Notes: generated by a model not told the origin, from the sequence alone. A DNA stretch of 64,000 nt from Candidatus Methanomethylophilaceae archaeon (GCA_944322255.1 CALUOK010000011.1:1-64000), one strand, 5' to 3'. Positions 7,641 to 17,128 are shown, counted from the stretch's first letter. Numbers and translations are program-made.

Positions 7641-10600
7641 GGGAGAGCCTCAGGCAGGAACGCAGGATGTCCAACGGACGCATACCCACGGTGTGCTCCG
7701 ACGAGGCGCTGAGGGAGATGGCCCAGCGCGTGCCCACCAAGGTCGACGACTTCTCGGCCATCGTGGGCGTGGGGCAGAGGTTCGTCGAGCAGTACGGCGA
7801 GGACTTCCTCAGCGTGACGCGCAAGTACGCGATCACCGCCGCCAACGGGTCCAACATCGACGACGACGCAGCCCAGACCCTCAGGGAGCTGGAGAAGAAG
7901 CTCATCAACATCAGCAAGAGCAACCGCCTGCTCTTCCAGCCCAAGATCTCCAGGAAGAACACCTTCGACCTCATGACCCTGCCCGATGTGGACGTCATGG
8001 GCCTCCTCTTCGGCAGGAAGAGGATCCTGAAGCTGTGCGACTCCGCCAAGAGCGCCGAGGACGCCAAGGTGTACAAGCACCTGAACGAGATCATCCGCGA
8101 GGTCAACAGGGAGCAGAGGGAGAAGGGTCAGTACGACCTGTACATTGCCTATCCCTTCGTGCAGGGGAAGATGCCCGACGGGGACATCGACGTCCGCGCC
8201 CCGCTGGCGCTGTTCCCGGTCATCCTGGACAAGGACTCCCGCACCATCACCCTCACCCTGGACAACTCCAGGGACGCCATCTACAACAACACCCTCATCC
8301 TGGGGTTCATCAAATCCAGCGGCCAGAACCGCCCCCTCCCTGACAACATCCTGGAGGACTACAGCGGCGAGACCTTCCTCACCAACCTGGTGGAGTTCTA
8401 CGAGCAGAACGGGATCAAGATGGCCGTCAACTACAGCCTGCCAACCCCGTTCATCGACTACAAGGCAGGGGAGTTCCCGCACTACCTCGCCGGGGACATG
8501 GAGATGGTCCCCAACGTCATGCTGGGCAAGTACCCCACGTACTCCAGCTCCATCCAGAAGGACTTCGACGGCATGCTCGCCGGCAGGGAGATCAACGGCA
8601 TCCTCAACGACCTGATCGTGGACCTGAACAAGACCGACTTCCTGTCCGACCTCCCCATGCCCCTGTCCGAGGACGAGATCCGCGACAAGGGAATGGCGGC
8701 ATCGGAGAAGGACCTGGTGTACATCAACTCCCTGAACAGCTCCCAGGAGAACATCCTGACGGCCATGGAGAAGGGCGACGAGATCGTGGTCCAGGGCCCC
8801 CCGGGCACCGGCAAGTCCCAGGTCATCACCGGGCTGATCACATCGGCCGTCATCAAGGGCAAGACCGTCCTGATGGTCTCCGAGAAGAAGACCGCGCTGG
8901 ACGTTGTCTACTCCCGCCTCGGGACGCTGTCCAAGTACTGCCTGCTGATCGACGACGTGGGTAACAAGGACCTGTTCTACAAGCAGCTGGGCAGGATGCT
9001 TGACACCGAGCCCATGAAGAAGGGCGTGGACCTGGACTCCGTGTCGGAGGCCATCGACAGGGACGTGGCCCTGCTGGACAACATAGCCAACGTCATGTAC
9101 AGCCCCTGCGAGTTCGGCATCGAGCCCTACAAGCTGTACTCCATGGACAGGTGGCTGGACCTGAACGACAGGCGCCAGTTCGAGGAGTACAAGCTCCTGA
9201 AGGACAACATCGACGCCACCCTCCTGGCACTGAGGTACCAGTCCGTCTCCGAGCTCCACAGGAAGTTCGGGGACCAGACCCTGATGAGGAACTTCAACGA
9301 GTACATGGAGCTGGTCGAGAAGCATCCCTGGATGACCCAGATGAGGGCGGACCTCTCCGAGTACAACATCGGGGAGATGAAGGCCGACCTCCTGGACCTG
9401 GAGCAGCAGATCAAGACCCTCAACTCCAAGGGGTTCATGGGCAGGCTGTTCAACAAGGGGAAGGTGACCCGCGAGGCCACCGCCATGACCGGCAAGTACT
9501 TCGACAACTACAACGAGCACACCGTGCAGAAGGTCATGGCCGACCCCAGGGGCATGTTCGAGGCCCTGGACGGGTACGGCACGTTCTCCGCCAGGGCCAC
9601 GGTCTACGACAGGCTCACCCCCGAGGAGAGGACCTACGGGACCGACGTGCTCAACGTCTCCTCCGCCTCCAAGATGCCTTACGGCGAGAGCAACGACAGG
9701 ATCTACGAGTGGATCCTCAACGACCACCTCCAGAGGTTCGACGCCGCCCACAAGGACATCATGCAGGAGATCTGGGACTTCGACAGCATCATCGCCGACA
9801 TGGACCGCAAGATCGAGTCCAAGAGGGAGCTGTCCAAGGACAAGGTGGAGGAGGTGTTCCAGCAGAGCCTGAAGTACATCACCGAGTCCAAGAGGCGCGG
9901 GGACATCAACAGGATCATCGAGTCCAAGAGGAAGTGGAACCTCAACAAGTTCATCAACAGGTACGGGTACGAGCTGTTCAAGGGCGTCCGCGTCTGGCTC
10001 CTGACCCCGGAGGTCGTGTCCGAGATCCTCCCGCTGGAGATGGGCATCTTCGACATGCTGATCTTCGACGAGGCGTCCCAGATGTACGTGGAGAAAGGGG
10101 TGCCGTCCATCTACCGCGCCAAGAAGGTCGTGGTGGCCGGGGACCACAAGCAGCTCCGCCCGTCCTCCCTCGGAGTGGGCAGGATCGACTACGAGAGCGA
10201 CGAGGACGACCTGGACGACATCGTCACCGCCGCGCTGGAGGAGGAGAGCTTGCTGGACCTGGCCAGGGCCAAGTACGACTCCATCCTCCTGAACTTCCAC
10301 TACCGCTCCAAGTACGAGGAGCTCATCGCGTTCTCCAACTACGCGTTCTACGGCGGGAGGCTGTACGTCTCTCCCAACGTGGAGACCCCCAAGAAACCCC
10401 CCATCGAGGTGTTCAGGGTCGAGGGACTCTGGGAGGACAAGTCCAACATGGCCGAGGCCAGGAAGATCGTGCAGCTGCTCAGGGAGTTCTTCACCGAGAG
10501 GAAGAACAACGAGACCGTGGGGATCATCACGTTCAACGCGTCCCAGAGGGACCTCATCAACGACGTCCTGGACGAGGAGTGCGCCAACGACCCGTCCTTC

Positions 10601-11320
10601 GGCAAGATCGTGGCCGACGAGATGAAGAGGTTCGACAACGGCGAGGACGTGGGACTGTTCATCAAGAACATCGAGAGCGTCCAGGGGGACGAGAGGGACG
10701 TGATCATGTTCTCCATCGGGTACGCCAAGAACTCCGAGGGCAAGCTCATGCAGAGGTTCGGATGGCTGAACAACCGCGGAGGCGAGAACCGTCTGAACGT
10801 CGCCATCTCCAGGGCCAAGAAGAAGATCTTCATCGTCACCTCCTTCGACCCCGAGGACCTTCAGGTGGACAACACCAAGAACGAGGGCCCCAGGATCCTG
10901 AAGAAGTACCTGCAGTACGCCAACGCCGTCAGCAGCGGCAACACCGGCCTGGCCGACTCCATCCTCCACTCCTTCGGGGACGAGAGGTGGAACGTGCCCG
11001 AGGACTACGACTCCGGCAAGATCGCCGACCGCGTGTACAACGCCCTGACCCGCAAGGGCTACACCGTGGAGAGGAACGTGGGGATCGGAGGGTACCAGAT
11101 CGACCTGGCCGTGAAGCAGAACGACAGGTACATCCTCGGGATCGAGTGCGACAGCCGCCTCTACGAGATGTCCTCGTCCACCAGGGAGAGGGACTACCAC
11201 AGGCAGAAGTACCTGGAGTCCAGGGGATGGAAGATCCACAGGGTCTGGACCCCGGGCATGTGGAAGGACCCCGAGAAGGAGATCGCCAGGATCATCCAGG
11301 CCATCGAGAGGAGCCACTGA
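7598..11320 (+). CDS. HRDC - DUF4011 superfamily 1 helicase - restriction-like nuclease fusion
   Basis: A 1240-residue protein with three parts. Residues about 28-78 form an HRDC domain (PTVCSDEALREMAQR...GVGQRFVEQYGEDFL). Next comes a DUF4011-type segment (LINISKSNRLLF, near 102-113) and a split SF1 helicase: Walker A GPPGTGKSQ near 400, Walker B IFDEASQ near 824, ESVQGDERD near 1027 and RLNVAISRAKK near 1065. Residues about 1140-1235 form a PD-(D/E)XK nuclease of the Vsr/MTES_1575 type, with Asp1169 in GYQIDLAV and Glu1183/Asp1185 in GIECDSR, followed by RQKYLESRGWKIHRVW. Helicase-nuclease fusions of this class are typical antiviral or DNA-processing proteins. It stands alone in its operon, and the role is inferred. 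Confidence 0.85.
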   Translation: MGLEDDLYDELYELRESLRQERRMSNGRIPTVCSDEALREMAQRVPTKVDDFSAIVGVGQRFVEQYGEDFLSVTRKYAITAANGSNIDDDAAQTLRELEKKLINISKSNRLLFQPKISRKNTFDLMTLPDVDVMGLLFGRKRILKLCDSAKSAEDAKVYKHLNEIIREVNREQREKGQYDLYIAYPFVQGKMPDGDIDVRAPLALFPVILDKDSRTITLTLDNSRDAIYNNTLILGFIKSSGQNRPLPDNILEDYSGETFLTNLVEFYEQNGIKMAVNYSLPTPFIDYKAGEFPHYLAGDMEMVPNVMLGKYPTYSSSIQKDFDGMLAGREINGILNDLIVDLNKTDFLSDLPMPLSEDEIRDKGMAASEKDLVYINSLNSSQENILTAMEKGDEIVVQGPPGTGKSQVITGLITSAVIKGKTVLMVSEKKTALDVVYSRLGTLSKYCLLIDDVGNKDLFYKQLGRMLDTEPMKKGVDLDSVSEAIDRDVALLDNIANVMYSPCEFGIEPYKLYSMDRWLDLNDRRQFEEYKLLKDNIDATLLALRYQSVSELHRKFGDQTLMRNFNEYMELVEKHPWMTQMRADLSEYNIGEMKADLLDLEQQIKTLNSKGFMGRLFNKGKVTREATAMTGKYFDNYNEHTVQKVMADPRGMFEALDGYGTFSARATVYDRLTPEERTYGTDVLNVSSASKMPYGESNDRIYEWILNDHLQRFDAAHKDIMQEIWDFDSIIADMDRKIESKRELSKDKVEEVFQQSLKYITESKRRGDINRIIESKRKWNLNKFINRYGYELFKGVRVWLLTPEVVSEILPLEMGIFDMLIFDEASQMYVEKGVPSIYRAKKVVVAGDHKQLRPSSLGVGRIDYESDEDDLDDIVTAALEEESLLDLARAKYDSILLNFHYRSKYEELIAFSNYAFYGGRLYVSPNVETPKKPPIEVFRVEGLWEDKSNMAEARKIVQLLREFFTERKNNETVGIITFNASQRDLINDVLDEECANDPSFGKIVADEMKRFDNGEDVGLFIKNIESVQGDERDVIMFSIGYAKNSEGKLMQRFGWLNNRGGENRLNVAISRAKKKIFIVTSFDPEDLQVDNTKNEGPRILKKYLQYANAVSSGNTGLADSILHSFGDERWNVPEDYDSGKIADRVYNALTRKGYTVERNVGIGGYQIDLAVKQNDRYILGIECDSRLYEMSSSTRERDYHRQKYLESRGWKIHRVWTPGMWKDPEKEIARIIQAIERSH

Positions 11321-11338
11321 GACATCTCCCATCAACAG

Positions 11339-11358
11339 CCTCGGGGCCCGCCCCGGGG
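11339..11358 (+). terminator. Terminator hairpin after the helicase-nuclease gene
   Basis: An 8-bp stem (one G-T pair) of the form CCTCGGGG / CCCCGGGG with a CCCG loop, followed by the pyrimidine-rich run TCTTCCCTTT. It lies between convergent genes. Confidence 0.5.
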
Positions 11359-11375
11359 CATCTTCCCTTTCCGAT

Positions 11376-11738
11376 TCAGTTCGTCTTCGGGGGATTGCCG
11401 AACTTCGCCTTCTCCCGCTCCATGTCCATGTACGCCGCACCCCACTCGGCCATGGCGTCTATCACCGGAATCAGGCTCATGCCCGTGGTCGTGAGGGAGT
11501 ACTCCACCCACGGGGGGTTCTCGCTCTTGACCTCGCGGCGGATCAGGCCGTCCGCCTCCAGCTCCTTCAGCTGACGGCTGAGGATGTGGGCGGTGACGCC
11601 TGAGAAGAAGGCGCGGAGCTCCCCGAACCTCATCGGACCGTTCATCAGCTTCCATATGATGTATATCTTGTACTTCCCGCCGATGAGCTGGAGGGTCCTG
11701 TTTATCGGCGTCTCCTCGAACAGGCTGTTCACGGGCAT
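11376..11738 (-). CDS. HxlR-family transcriptional regulator, second of a pair
   Basis: A 120-residue winged-helix protein of the HxlR family (LIGGKYKIYIIWKL, then RFGELRAFF..TAHILSRQLKELEADGLI and the wing). It begins three bases after the stop of the first HxlR gene, so the two are one transcript. Unlike its partner it has no cysteine next to the first helix, so it may not sense redox directly. HxlR proteins bind DNA as dimers near their own promoter. This pair could heterodimerise, and the divergent nitroreductase is the obvious target. Confidence 0.85.
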   Translation of the reverse strand: MPVNSLFEETPINRTLQLIGGKYKIYIIWKLMNGPMRFGELRAFFSGVTAHILSRQLKELEADGLIRREVKSENPPWVEYSLTTTGMSLIPVIDAMAEWGAAYMDMEREKAKFGNPPKTN

Positions 11739-11740
11739 GG

Positions 11741-12106
11741 TCACATCCTCGCGCAGTCGGCCACCGGTATCCCCTCGCGCTCCAGGTAGGCTATGCCCCA
11801 TTCGCTCATGTCCATGATCAGAGGTATGGCGGACATCCCGAACTCGGTCAGGGAGTACTCCGTCTTCGGCGGCACGACGGGGTACACCTTGCGTTCGATG
11901 AGCCCGTCCGCCTCCAGCTCCCTGAGCTGCTTGGTCAGCATCTTCCCTGTGGCCTCCGGGACCATGGCCTGGATCTCGCTGAACCTCTTCTTCCCGTCCC
12001 TGAGGCACCAGAGGACCACGGACTTGTACTTCCCTCCCAGGAGACGGACCGTCGCCCTCACCGGGCACTCCGCCTCGGAGACCTCCCTGACTTCCTGCAT
12101 GCCCAT
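11741..12106 (-). CDS. HxlR-family transcriptional regulator with N-terminal cysteine
   Basis: A 121-residue HxlR winged-helix protein (RLLGGKYKSVVLWCLRDG, FSEIQAMVPEATGKMLTKQLRELEADGLI). The Cys in AECPVRA just before the first helix is at the position used by redox-sensing HxlR members such as YodB and HypR. I start it at 12106 (ATGGGCATG), preceded by an AAGGA site. An in-frame ATG at 12133 would place the TATA-like bases inside the gene. It is transcribed divergently from the nitroreductase gene and is probably its electrophile or redox-responsive regulator (inference). Confidence 0.85.
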   Translation of the reverse strand: MGMQEVREVSEAECPVRATVRLLGGKYKSVVLWCLRDGKKRFSEIQAMVPEATGKMLTKQLRELEADGLIERKVYPVVPPKTEYSLTEFGMSAIPLIMDMSEWGIAYLEREGIPVADCARM

Positions 12107-12244
12107 GGTATCCTTTCGGATAGTATATGTCATATCGTATCGTACATGCTTTATCAGGATATACGCCGTTGACTTCCATCGAGAGGTCGCGGGAAATGAC
12201 GGACCGACGTCCGCCGATGCCTCCGCCCGCGACTCACCCCTAAA

Positions 12245-12263
12245 TACGATACCGACGATACGA
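12245..12263 (+). promoter_or_regulatory. Direct ACGATAC repeats at the nitroreductase promoter
   Basis: Two ACGATAC copies (12246-12252 and 12255-12261) overlap the TATA-like TAAATA at 12241. The reverse complement of the same word (ATCGTATCGTA, 12134-12144) occurs just upstream of the first HxlR gene. The repeats are plausible HxlR binding sites in the shared 173-base intergenic region. Confidence 0.4.
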
Positions 12264-12279
12264 ACCCCCGGTGATTTCG

Positions 12280-12783
12280 ATGGATTTCAACGAACTTGTC
12301 AGGAGAAGATACTCGTGCCGTGCCTACAAGCCCGATACCGTCGAGGACGACATGGTCCGCTCCATCCTGGAGGCCGGACGCCTCGCGCCCACAGACAGGA
12401 ACGACCAGCCGGTCCGCGTCATCGCCGTCAGGTCCAAGGAGGGCCTCGCAAAGCTGGAGGAGGCGGGGCACATCTACGACGCTCCGCTGGCGTTCATCGT
12501 CTGCTCCGACAGGAGCAAGGCCTGGACCCGCAGCTACGACGGCATGAAGACCACCGACATCGACGCCTCGATCGTCACGACGCAGATGATGTACGAGGCC
12601 ACCGACATGGGACTCGGCACACTGTGGGTCTGCATGTTCAAGCCCGACGTCATCCGCAGGAACTTCGGACTGGACGACGACATGATTCCGGTCAACATCC
12701 TCGCTGTGGGATACAGGGACGACCAGACGTCCAAGAACCACGGCGTCCGCATCCCTATGGACGACTTCGTCAGGTACACTTGA
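12280..12783 (+). CDS. Nitroreductase-family FMN flavoprotein
   Basis: A 167-residue nitroreductase-fold protein. The start MDFNELVRRRYSCRAYKPD carries the FMN-binding RRS-like motif, AGRLAPTDRNDQP follows, and the C-terminal half includes GLGTLWVC. These enzymes use FMN and NAD(P)H to reduce nitro groups, quinones or disulfides. I prefer the ATG at 12280 because GGTGAT lies five bases before it. A GTG nine bases upstream is in frame. Its divergent placement from two HxlR regulators fits an inducible electrophile-stress enzyme. Confidence 0.85.
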   Translation: MDFNELVRRRYSCRAYKPDTVEDDMVRSILEAGRLAPTDRNDQPVRVIAVRSKEGLAKLEEAGHIYDAPLAFIVCSDRSKAWTRSYDGMKTTDIDASIVTTQMMYEATDMGLGTLWVCMFKPDVIRRNFGLDDDMIPVNILAVGYRDDQTSKNHGVRIPMDDFVRYT

Positions 12784-12830
12784 TTTAGGATAATCTAAAA
12801 CTCTTTAACCCCTCCTCACCATGAGGGGTT
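12784..12830 (+). promoter_or_regulatory. Two inverted repeats before the copper operon
   Basis: TTTAG-N6-CTAAA at 12784-12799 resembles half-sites of DtxR-family metalloregulators. A perfect 8-bp inverted repeat AACCCCTC / GAGGGGTT with an 8-base loop follows at 12807-12830. Either could be an operator for copZ-copA, or the second could end the nitroreductase transcript. Confidence 0.4.
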
Positions 12831-12881
12831 CATAGGACGCCCCGCCCGTTCGACGAGTGCGGACGCCCGGGAAGTGGTATC

Positions 12882-13103
12882 ATGACGAAGACAACTCTGA
12901 AGATAGAGGGCATGATGTGCGAAGGATGCGTCAAATCCGTGAAGGAGTCCCTGGAGAAGACCGACAAGGTCACGTCCGTGGACGTCAACCTGAAGAAGGG
13001 CACCGCCACGGTGGAACATGAGGGGGCCAGCGAGGAGTCCCTCGTCAAGGCCGTCGTGGACGCCGGGTTCAGGGCATCCGTGAAGCACGGACTGTTCTCA
13101 TGA
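12882..13103 (+). CDS. copZ: Heavy-metal-associated (HMA) copper chaperone
   Basis: A 73-residue single HMA domain with the metal-binding loop GMMCEGC near residues 10-16 and the usual beta-alpha-beta-beta-alpha-beta pattern ([16 protein letters not shown]). It binds Cu(I) through the two Cys residues and passes it to the ATPase encoded next to it. Its stop overlaps the copA start (ATGA at 13100), so the two are made together. Confidence 0.9.
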   Translation: MTKTTLKIEGMMCEGCVKSVKESLEKTDKVTSVDVNLKKGTATVEHEGASEESLVKAVVDAGFRASVKHGLFS

Positions 13104-15319
13104 GGACCAAGATAATCCGCGTCGGCGGGATGACCTGCGCCGCCTGCATGGGGCGCGTGGAGGGCGCCCTGCAGGCGGTCCCCGGCGTGCAGTCCGCCGT
13201 CGCGAACATCGGCAACAACACCGCCACGGTCACCTACGACGAGTCGATGACCGACGAGTCCGCGCTCGCCGACGCCATAGTCGGCGCCGGGTACCAGGTC
13301 ATAAGCGAAAACCGCGAGGAGGCCGCCCTGCAGGAGCGGAGGGACCTGGAGGTCCGCCGCCGCGACCTCTTCATCTCCATATTCTTCGCGGTGATCCTGA
13401 GCGTCATCGCCATGGGCCACATGTTCGGCCTGGAGATCCCCCTGGATCCCCTGCCGTTCTGCCTGGTGCAGCTGGTCCTGTGCGTGCCGATCATGTACGG
13501 CGGGAGGAGGTTCTACAAGAAGGGCATCCCCGCGCTGTTCACCAGGAACCCCACCATGGACTCCCTGGTCTCCTTGGGGACCATCGCGTCCCTGTGCATG
13601 GGACTGTACAACACATACCTCGTGTACACCGGCGACACCGGTGCCATGCACTCCCTGAGCTACGACTCCGTGGGCATGATCATCGCCCTGGTGAGCGTCG
13701 GTAAGTACATGGAGGCCAGGTCCAAGATGCGCACCAACGACTCGCTGAGGAAGCTCATCTCCCTGGCGCCGGCCGAGGCGACGGTGATCAGGGACGGTGC
13801 CGAGCACACCGTGCCCGCATCCGAGCTGGTCGTCGGGGACGTCGTGCTTATCAGGCCGGGCGAGAAGGTCCCGGCGGACGCCACGGTCATCTCCGGGGAG
13901 TCCTCCGTCAACGAGTCCATGCTCACAGGCGAGAGCATCCCGGTGGACAAGGGGCCCGGGGACACCCTCTACGGAGCCACGGTCAACGGCTCGGGAAGCC
14001 TCAGGGCCAGGATCGAGAAGACCGGCGAGGACACGGTGCTGTTCCAGATCGCACGCATGATGGAGATGGCCCAGGGCACCAAGGCGCCGGTGGCCAACAT
14101 CGCCGACAGGGTCGCCGCCGTGTTCGTGCCAGCCGTGATAGCCGTGGCGGTGCTGGTGTTCATCGGATGGATGCTCGCCGGACGCGACTTCCAGTTCAGC
14201 CTGACCATAGCGATCTCGATCCTCGTCATAGCGTGCCCCTGCGCCCTCGGCCTCGCGACGCCCATCGCCATAGTCGTTGGTACCGGCAGGGGATCGCAGT
14301 ACGGTATCCTCTTCAAGACCGCCGCGTCCCTGGAGGCGGCCGCCAGGATCGACACCGTCGTCCTGGACAAGACCGGCACCTGCACGGTCGGACACCCCGA
14401 GGTGAACTCGATGACCGACGAGTCCGTGCTGGGGCTGGTCGCGGCAGCCGAGACCGACTCCGAGCATCCGCTTGCGGAGGCCATCGTCAGGTACGCCAGG
14501 GACAGGGGGGTGGACATCCCGCCGCATTCCGACTTCGAGAGCGTGACCGGAGGCGGGGTCAGATGCGTCGTCGACGGGAGGAGGGTGCTGGTGGGAAGCG
14601 CCAGGTTCCTCTCCGAGGAGGGCGTCGAGGTGCCAGATGGTGCAGACAGCCTGGCATCGTCGGGGATGACCTGCATACTGGCCGCCGTCGACGGAGCCTA
14701 CGCGACAACCGTGGCCATCTCAGACCCGGTGCGTGAGGAGAGCCCCTCGGCCATAGGGTCGATGCACAGGGACGGCCTGAGGGTGATGATGGTCACCGGC
14801 GACAGGAGGGACACCGCGGAGCACATAGCCTCCGAACTGGGCATCGACGAGGTCCACGCCGAGACGAAGCCCGGGGACAAGCTGGAGATAGTCAAGGACC
14901 TGCAGGTGGCTCAGAGGCGCGTGGCTATGACCGGGGACGGGATCAACGACGCCCCCGCGCTCACCCAGGCGGACGTCGGCATCGCAGTGGGCTCCGGAAC
15001 CGACATCGCCATGGAGTCCGCGGACATCGTCCTGATGAACGACGACCTCCGCAGCGTGCCTGCGGCACTGGAGATCGGGAGGGCCACGCTGAGGAACATC
15101 AAGGAGAACCTGTTCTTCGCGTTCTGCTACAACGTGGTCTGCATACCGATAGCGGCCGGACTGCCGGTGCTGCTGGGGTACGACGGCCTCGTGGACCAGA
15201 TGCCGATGATCTCGGCGCTGGCCATGGCGTGCTCGTCGGTGTCGGTGGTGTCCAACGCGCTGAGGCTGAGGAAGTTCAGGCCGAGGGCCTTGGAAGGAGT
15301 TCCGCGGACGTCACCCTGA
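13100..15319 (+). CDS. copA: Copper-translocating P-type ATPase (CPx type)
   Basis: A 739-residue P1B-type ATPase. It has an N-terminal HMA domain (GMTCAAC, 9-15), eight predicted membrane helices, the TGES actuator motif, the intramembrane CPC motif ([11 protein letters not shown]), the phosphorylation site DKTGT, the SEHPLA nucleotide-binding motif and [10 protein letters not shown]. The residue after DKTGT is Cys where Leu, Ile or Val is usual (DKTGTCT). CPC with a CopZ partner indicates Cu(I) export. The last 44 bases overlap the end of the convergent dph6 gene. Confidence 0.9.
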   Translation: MRTKIIRVGGMTCAACMGRVEGALQAVPGVQSAVANIGNNTATVTYDESMTDESALADAIVGAGYQVISENREEAALQERRDLEVRRRDLFISIFFAVILSVIAMGHMFGLEIPLDPLPFCLVQLVLCVPIMYGGRRFYKKGIPALFTRNPTMDSLVSLGTIASLCMGLYNTYLVYTGDTGAMHSLSYDSVGMIIALVSVGKYMEARSKMRTNDSLRKLISLAPAEATVIRDGAEHTVPASELVVGDVVLIRPGEKVPADATVISGESSVNESMLTGESIPVDKGPGDTLYGATVNGSGSLRARIEKTGEDTVLFQIARMMEMAQGTKAPVANIADRVAAVFVPAVIAVAVLVFIGWMLAGRDFQFSLTIAISILVIACPCALGLATPIAIVVGTGRGSQYGILFKTAASLEAAARIDTVVLDKTGTCTVGHPEVNSMTDESVLGLVAAAETDSEHPLAEAIVRYARDRGVDIPPHSDFESVTGGGVRCVVDGRRVLVGSARFLSEEGVEVPDGADSLASSGMTCILAAVDGAYATTVAISDPVREESPSAIGSMHRDGLRVMMVTGDRRDTAEHIASELGIDEVHAETKPGDKLEIVKDLQVAQRRVAMTGDGINDAPALTQADVGIAVGSGTDIAMESADIVLMNDDLRSVPAALEIGRATLRNIKENLFFAFCYNVVCIPIAAGLPVLLGYDGLVDQMPMISALAMACSSVSVVSNALRLRKFRPRALEGVPRTSP

Positions 15320-15956
15320 GCGTCCCGGCTCCTCTCTTCCATTCCTTCTCGTAACCCGTTATCCCCAGAGGCCTGGAATGCATCGGAGAATCGAGGGTGA
15401 GGGACTCGTACTCCCCGCCCTCGCCCATTATGCTTATGCCGTATCTCTCGCGGAGGGCCTTCAGCTCCCTGACGGAGTCCTCGTCGATCGGCCTGCCGAG
15501 CCATGACTCGTCCAGGCCCTCGGCGTAGCATCCCACGATTATGGCCCTGATCCCGGAGGCCAGGAACTGGTCCATGAGCATGTCCTGGTCCTTCCTCCAC
15601 ATGGGGGTGACGACCTTCAGGCCCAGGTCCCCGCAGACCATGTTCATGCGGTCCCACTGGTAGTCGGACCATATGGCTCCGGTCACGACCCCGTCCACGT
15701 CGAGTCCGTCCAGGGCGTTCCTGAGCCCCTCCATGTCGCCCTCCTCCGATCCGGAGCTGGGCGCGGTCACGAGCTCCTTCCCCATGGACTCGGACATCAG
15801 GGGGACGACGCCCAGGTTGGGGGTGTGGAAGATCCAGGACGCCTCGTCCTCGGGGACGATGTTCACCAGGTACGGCACATCGTGGCCCATCTGCTCGGCG
15901 AGATACAGGGAGAACGTCGAGTCCTTCCCGCCTGAGTACAGGGATGCAAGCCTCAT
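15276..15956 (-). CDS. dph6: Diphthine-ammonia ligase / PP-loop ATP pyrophosphatase
   Basis: A 226-residue alpha-ANH-type ATP pyrophosphatase starting [13 protein letters not shown] with the PP-loop SGGKDS. The motif [14 protein letters not shown] near the C-terminus is the hallmark of Dph6, which amidates diphthine on elongation factor 2 to form diphthamide in archaea and eukaryotes. I use the ATG at 15956 because the PP-loop must lie near the N-terminus. Another in-frame ATG is at 15980. Its 3' end overlaps copA by 44 bases on the opposite strand. Confidence 0.88.
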   Translation of the reverse strand: MRLASLYSGGKDSTFSLYLAEQMGHDVPYLVNIVPEDEASWIFHTPNLGVVPLMSESMGKELVTAPSSGSEEGDMEGLRNALDGLDVDGVVTGAIWSDYQWDRMNMVCGDLGLKVVTPMWRKDQDMLMDQFLASGIRAIIVGCYAEGLDESWLGRPIDEDSVRELKALRERYGISIMGEGGEYESLTLDSPMHSRPLGITGYEKEWKRGAGTLRVTSAELLPRPSA

Positions 15957-16047
15957 GCGTCCGGATATGGCCGACGACATTAAAACGATGGCCCCCGAAA
16001 CAGTTTTTTATGGCTGTGGAGTGTTGGAACATCTGGATGGTGTGACA

Positions 16048-16743
16048 ATGGACGCCGCAGAGATGAAGAAGATAGTCGCAGAGAAGGCAGTTGACACTTT
16101 CGTCAAGGACGGAATGAACGTCGGGCTCGGCACCGGATCGACGGCTTACTTCGCCATCAAAAGGATAGGGGAGCTCGTGGCCCAGGGCTACGACCTCACC
16201 TGCGTGGCCACATCCGTCCAGAGCGAGGGCCTGGCCCGCGAGTGCGGCGTCAAAGTCGTCGACCTGGACGAGGTCGACAAGCTCGACATCACCATCGACG
16301 GGGCCGACGAGGTGGACCCCGACATGCAGCTCGTCAAGGGACTCGGCGGCGCGCTCCTGAGGGAGAAGATCGTCGCGGCCGCGTCCGTGAGGGAGGTCAT
16401 CATCGTCGACGAGTCCAAGCTCGTGGAGAAACTCGGCACCAAGGCGCCCCTCCCGGTGGAGGTCCTCCCCTTCGGCCACGAGCACACCAGGTACGCCCTC
16501 CAGAGGCAGGGCTGCACCCCGGAGCTGAGGATGAGGGACGGGAAGCCGTTCGTCACCGACGGGGGCAACTACATCTACGACTGCAGGTTCCCGGAGGGCA
16601 TCGCCAACCCGTTCTTCCTGGAGTCCAGGATCGACGTCATACCGGGCGTCGTGGAGAACGGCCTCTTCCTTAACACCGCTTTCGACGTCCTCGTCTCCAG
16701 GACCGACGGGACAGTCTACAGGATGTCGGGCCAGGACATCTGA
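16048..16743 (+). CDS. rpiA: Ribose-5-phosphate isomerase A
   Basis: A 231-residue RpiA interconverting ribose 5-phosphate and ribulose 5-phosphate. Diagnostic stretches are GLGTGSTA (phosphate loop, near 27-34), TIDGADEVD (catalytic acids, near 82-90) and KGLGGALLREKIVA (with the catalytic Lys). In methanogens this supports ribose and nucleotide synthesis. The start ATG at 16048 lies about 37 bases after a TTTTTTAT element near 16005. It is divergent from dph6 with 91 bases between starts. Confidence 0.92.
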   Translation: MDAAEMKKIVAEKAVDTFVKDGMNVGLGTGSTAYFAIKRIGELVAQGYDLTCVATSVQSEGLARECGVKVVDLDEVDKLDITIDGADEVDPDMQLVKGLGGALLREKIVAAASVREVIIVDESKLVEKLGTKAPLPVEVLPFGHEHTRYALQRQGCTPELRMRDGKPFVTDGGNYIYDCRFPEGIANPFFLESRIDVIPGVVENGLFLNTAFDVLVSRTDGTVYRMSGQDI

Positions 16744-16792
16744 AACCCATTGATTCGCCCCCCTTAAGCACCCGTAAACGGGGGCGCATCTT

Positions 16793-16801
16793 TTTATATA
16801 A
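16793..16801 (+). promoter_or_regulatory. TATA box of the L44e-S27e-eIF2alpha operon
   Basis: TTTATATAA about 50 bases before the L44e ATG, in an otherwise GC-rich gap after rpiA. It is one of the clearest archaeal TATA elements in the window and should drive the five-gene translation cluster downstream. Confidence 0.6.
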
Positions 16802-16849
16802 CCCCGATATTAGCACGTTCCTGATTCAATTCATCAGGGTTGATTAATC

Positions 16850-17128
16850 ATGAAGATGCCCAGGACCGTCAAGAGATACTGTCCCTACTGCAAGGCCCAC
16901 ACCGAGCAGGAAGTGGAGAGGGTCAAGAAGAAGAAAGCCAGCGAGCTCAAATGGGGTCAGAGGAGATTCAGAAAGGTCACCGCCGGTTACGGAGGTTTCC
17001 CCAGGCCCAAGCCCGAGGGAAGGGAGAAGCCCACCAAGAGGATCAACCTCAGGTACAGGTGCACCCAGTGCAAGAAGGCCAACATCTCCCCCTGCATCCG
17101 CGCCAAGAAGTTCGAGCTCACGGAGTGA
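16850..17128 (+). CDS. rpl44e: 50S ribosomal protein L44e
   Basis: A 92-residue basic zinc-binding ribosomal protein, with CPYC near 11-14 and CTQC near 74-77, plus the conserved KRRFRKVTAGYGGFPRP-like core. It sits near the E site of the large subunit in archaea and eukaryotes. Gene order L44e-S27e-eIF2alpha-Nop10-PAC2 is conserved widely in archaea and strengthens each call in the cluster. Confidence 0.95.
   Translation: MKMPRTVKRYCPYCKAHTEQEVERVKKKKASELKWGQRRFRKVTAGYGGFPRPKPEGREKPTKRINLRYRCTQCKKANISPCIRAKKFELTE

Noticed and set aside
7499-11440. A 1313-codon open frame on the minus strand opposite the helicase-nuclease gene
   Set aside because: It is antisense to a gene with clear helicase and nuclease motifs. 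Its composition (long runs of Val, Leu, Asp, His, Gly) is what the opposite strand of GC-rich coding DNA gives.
12106-12133. Longer N-terminus for the first HxlR protein starting at 12133
   Set aside because: The extra nine codons include TATA-like bases and the AAGGA ribosome-binding site, and the extra residues have no family match.
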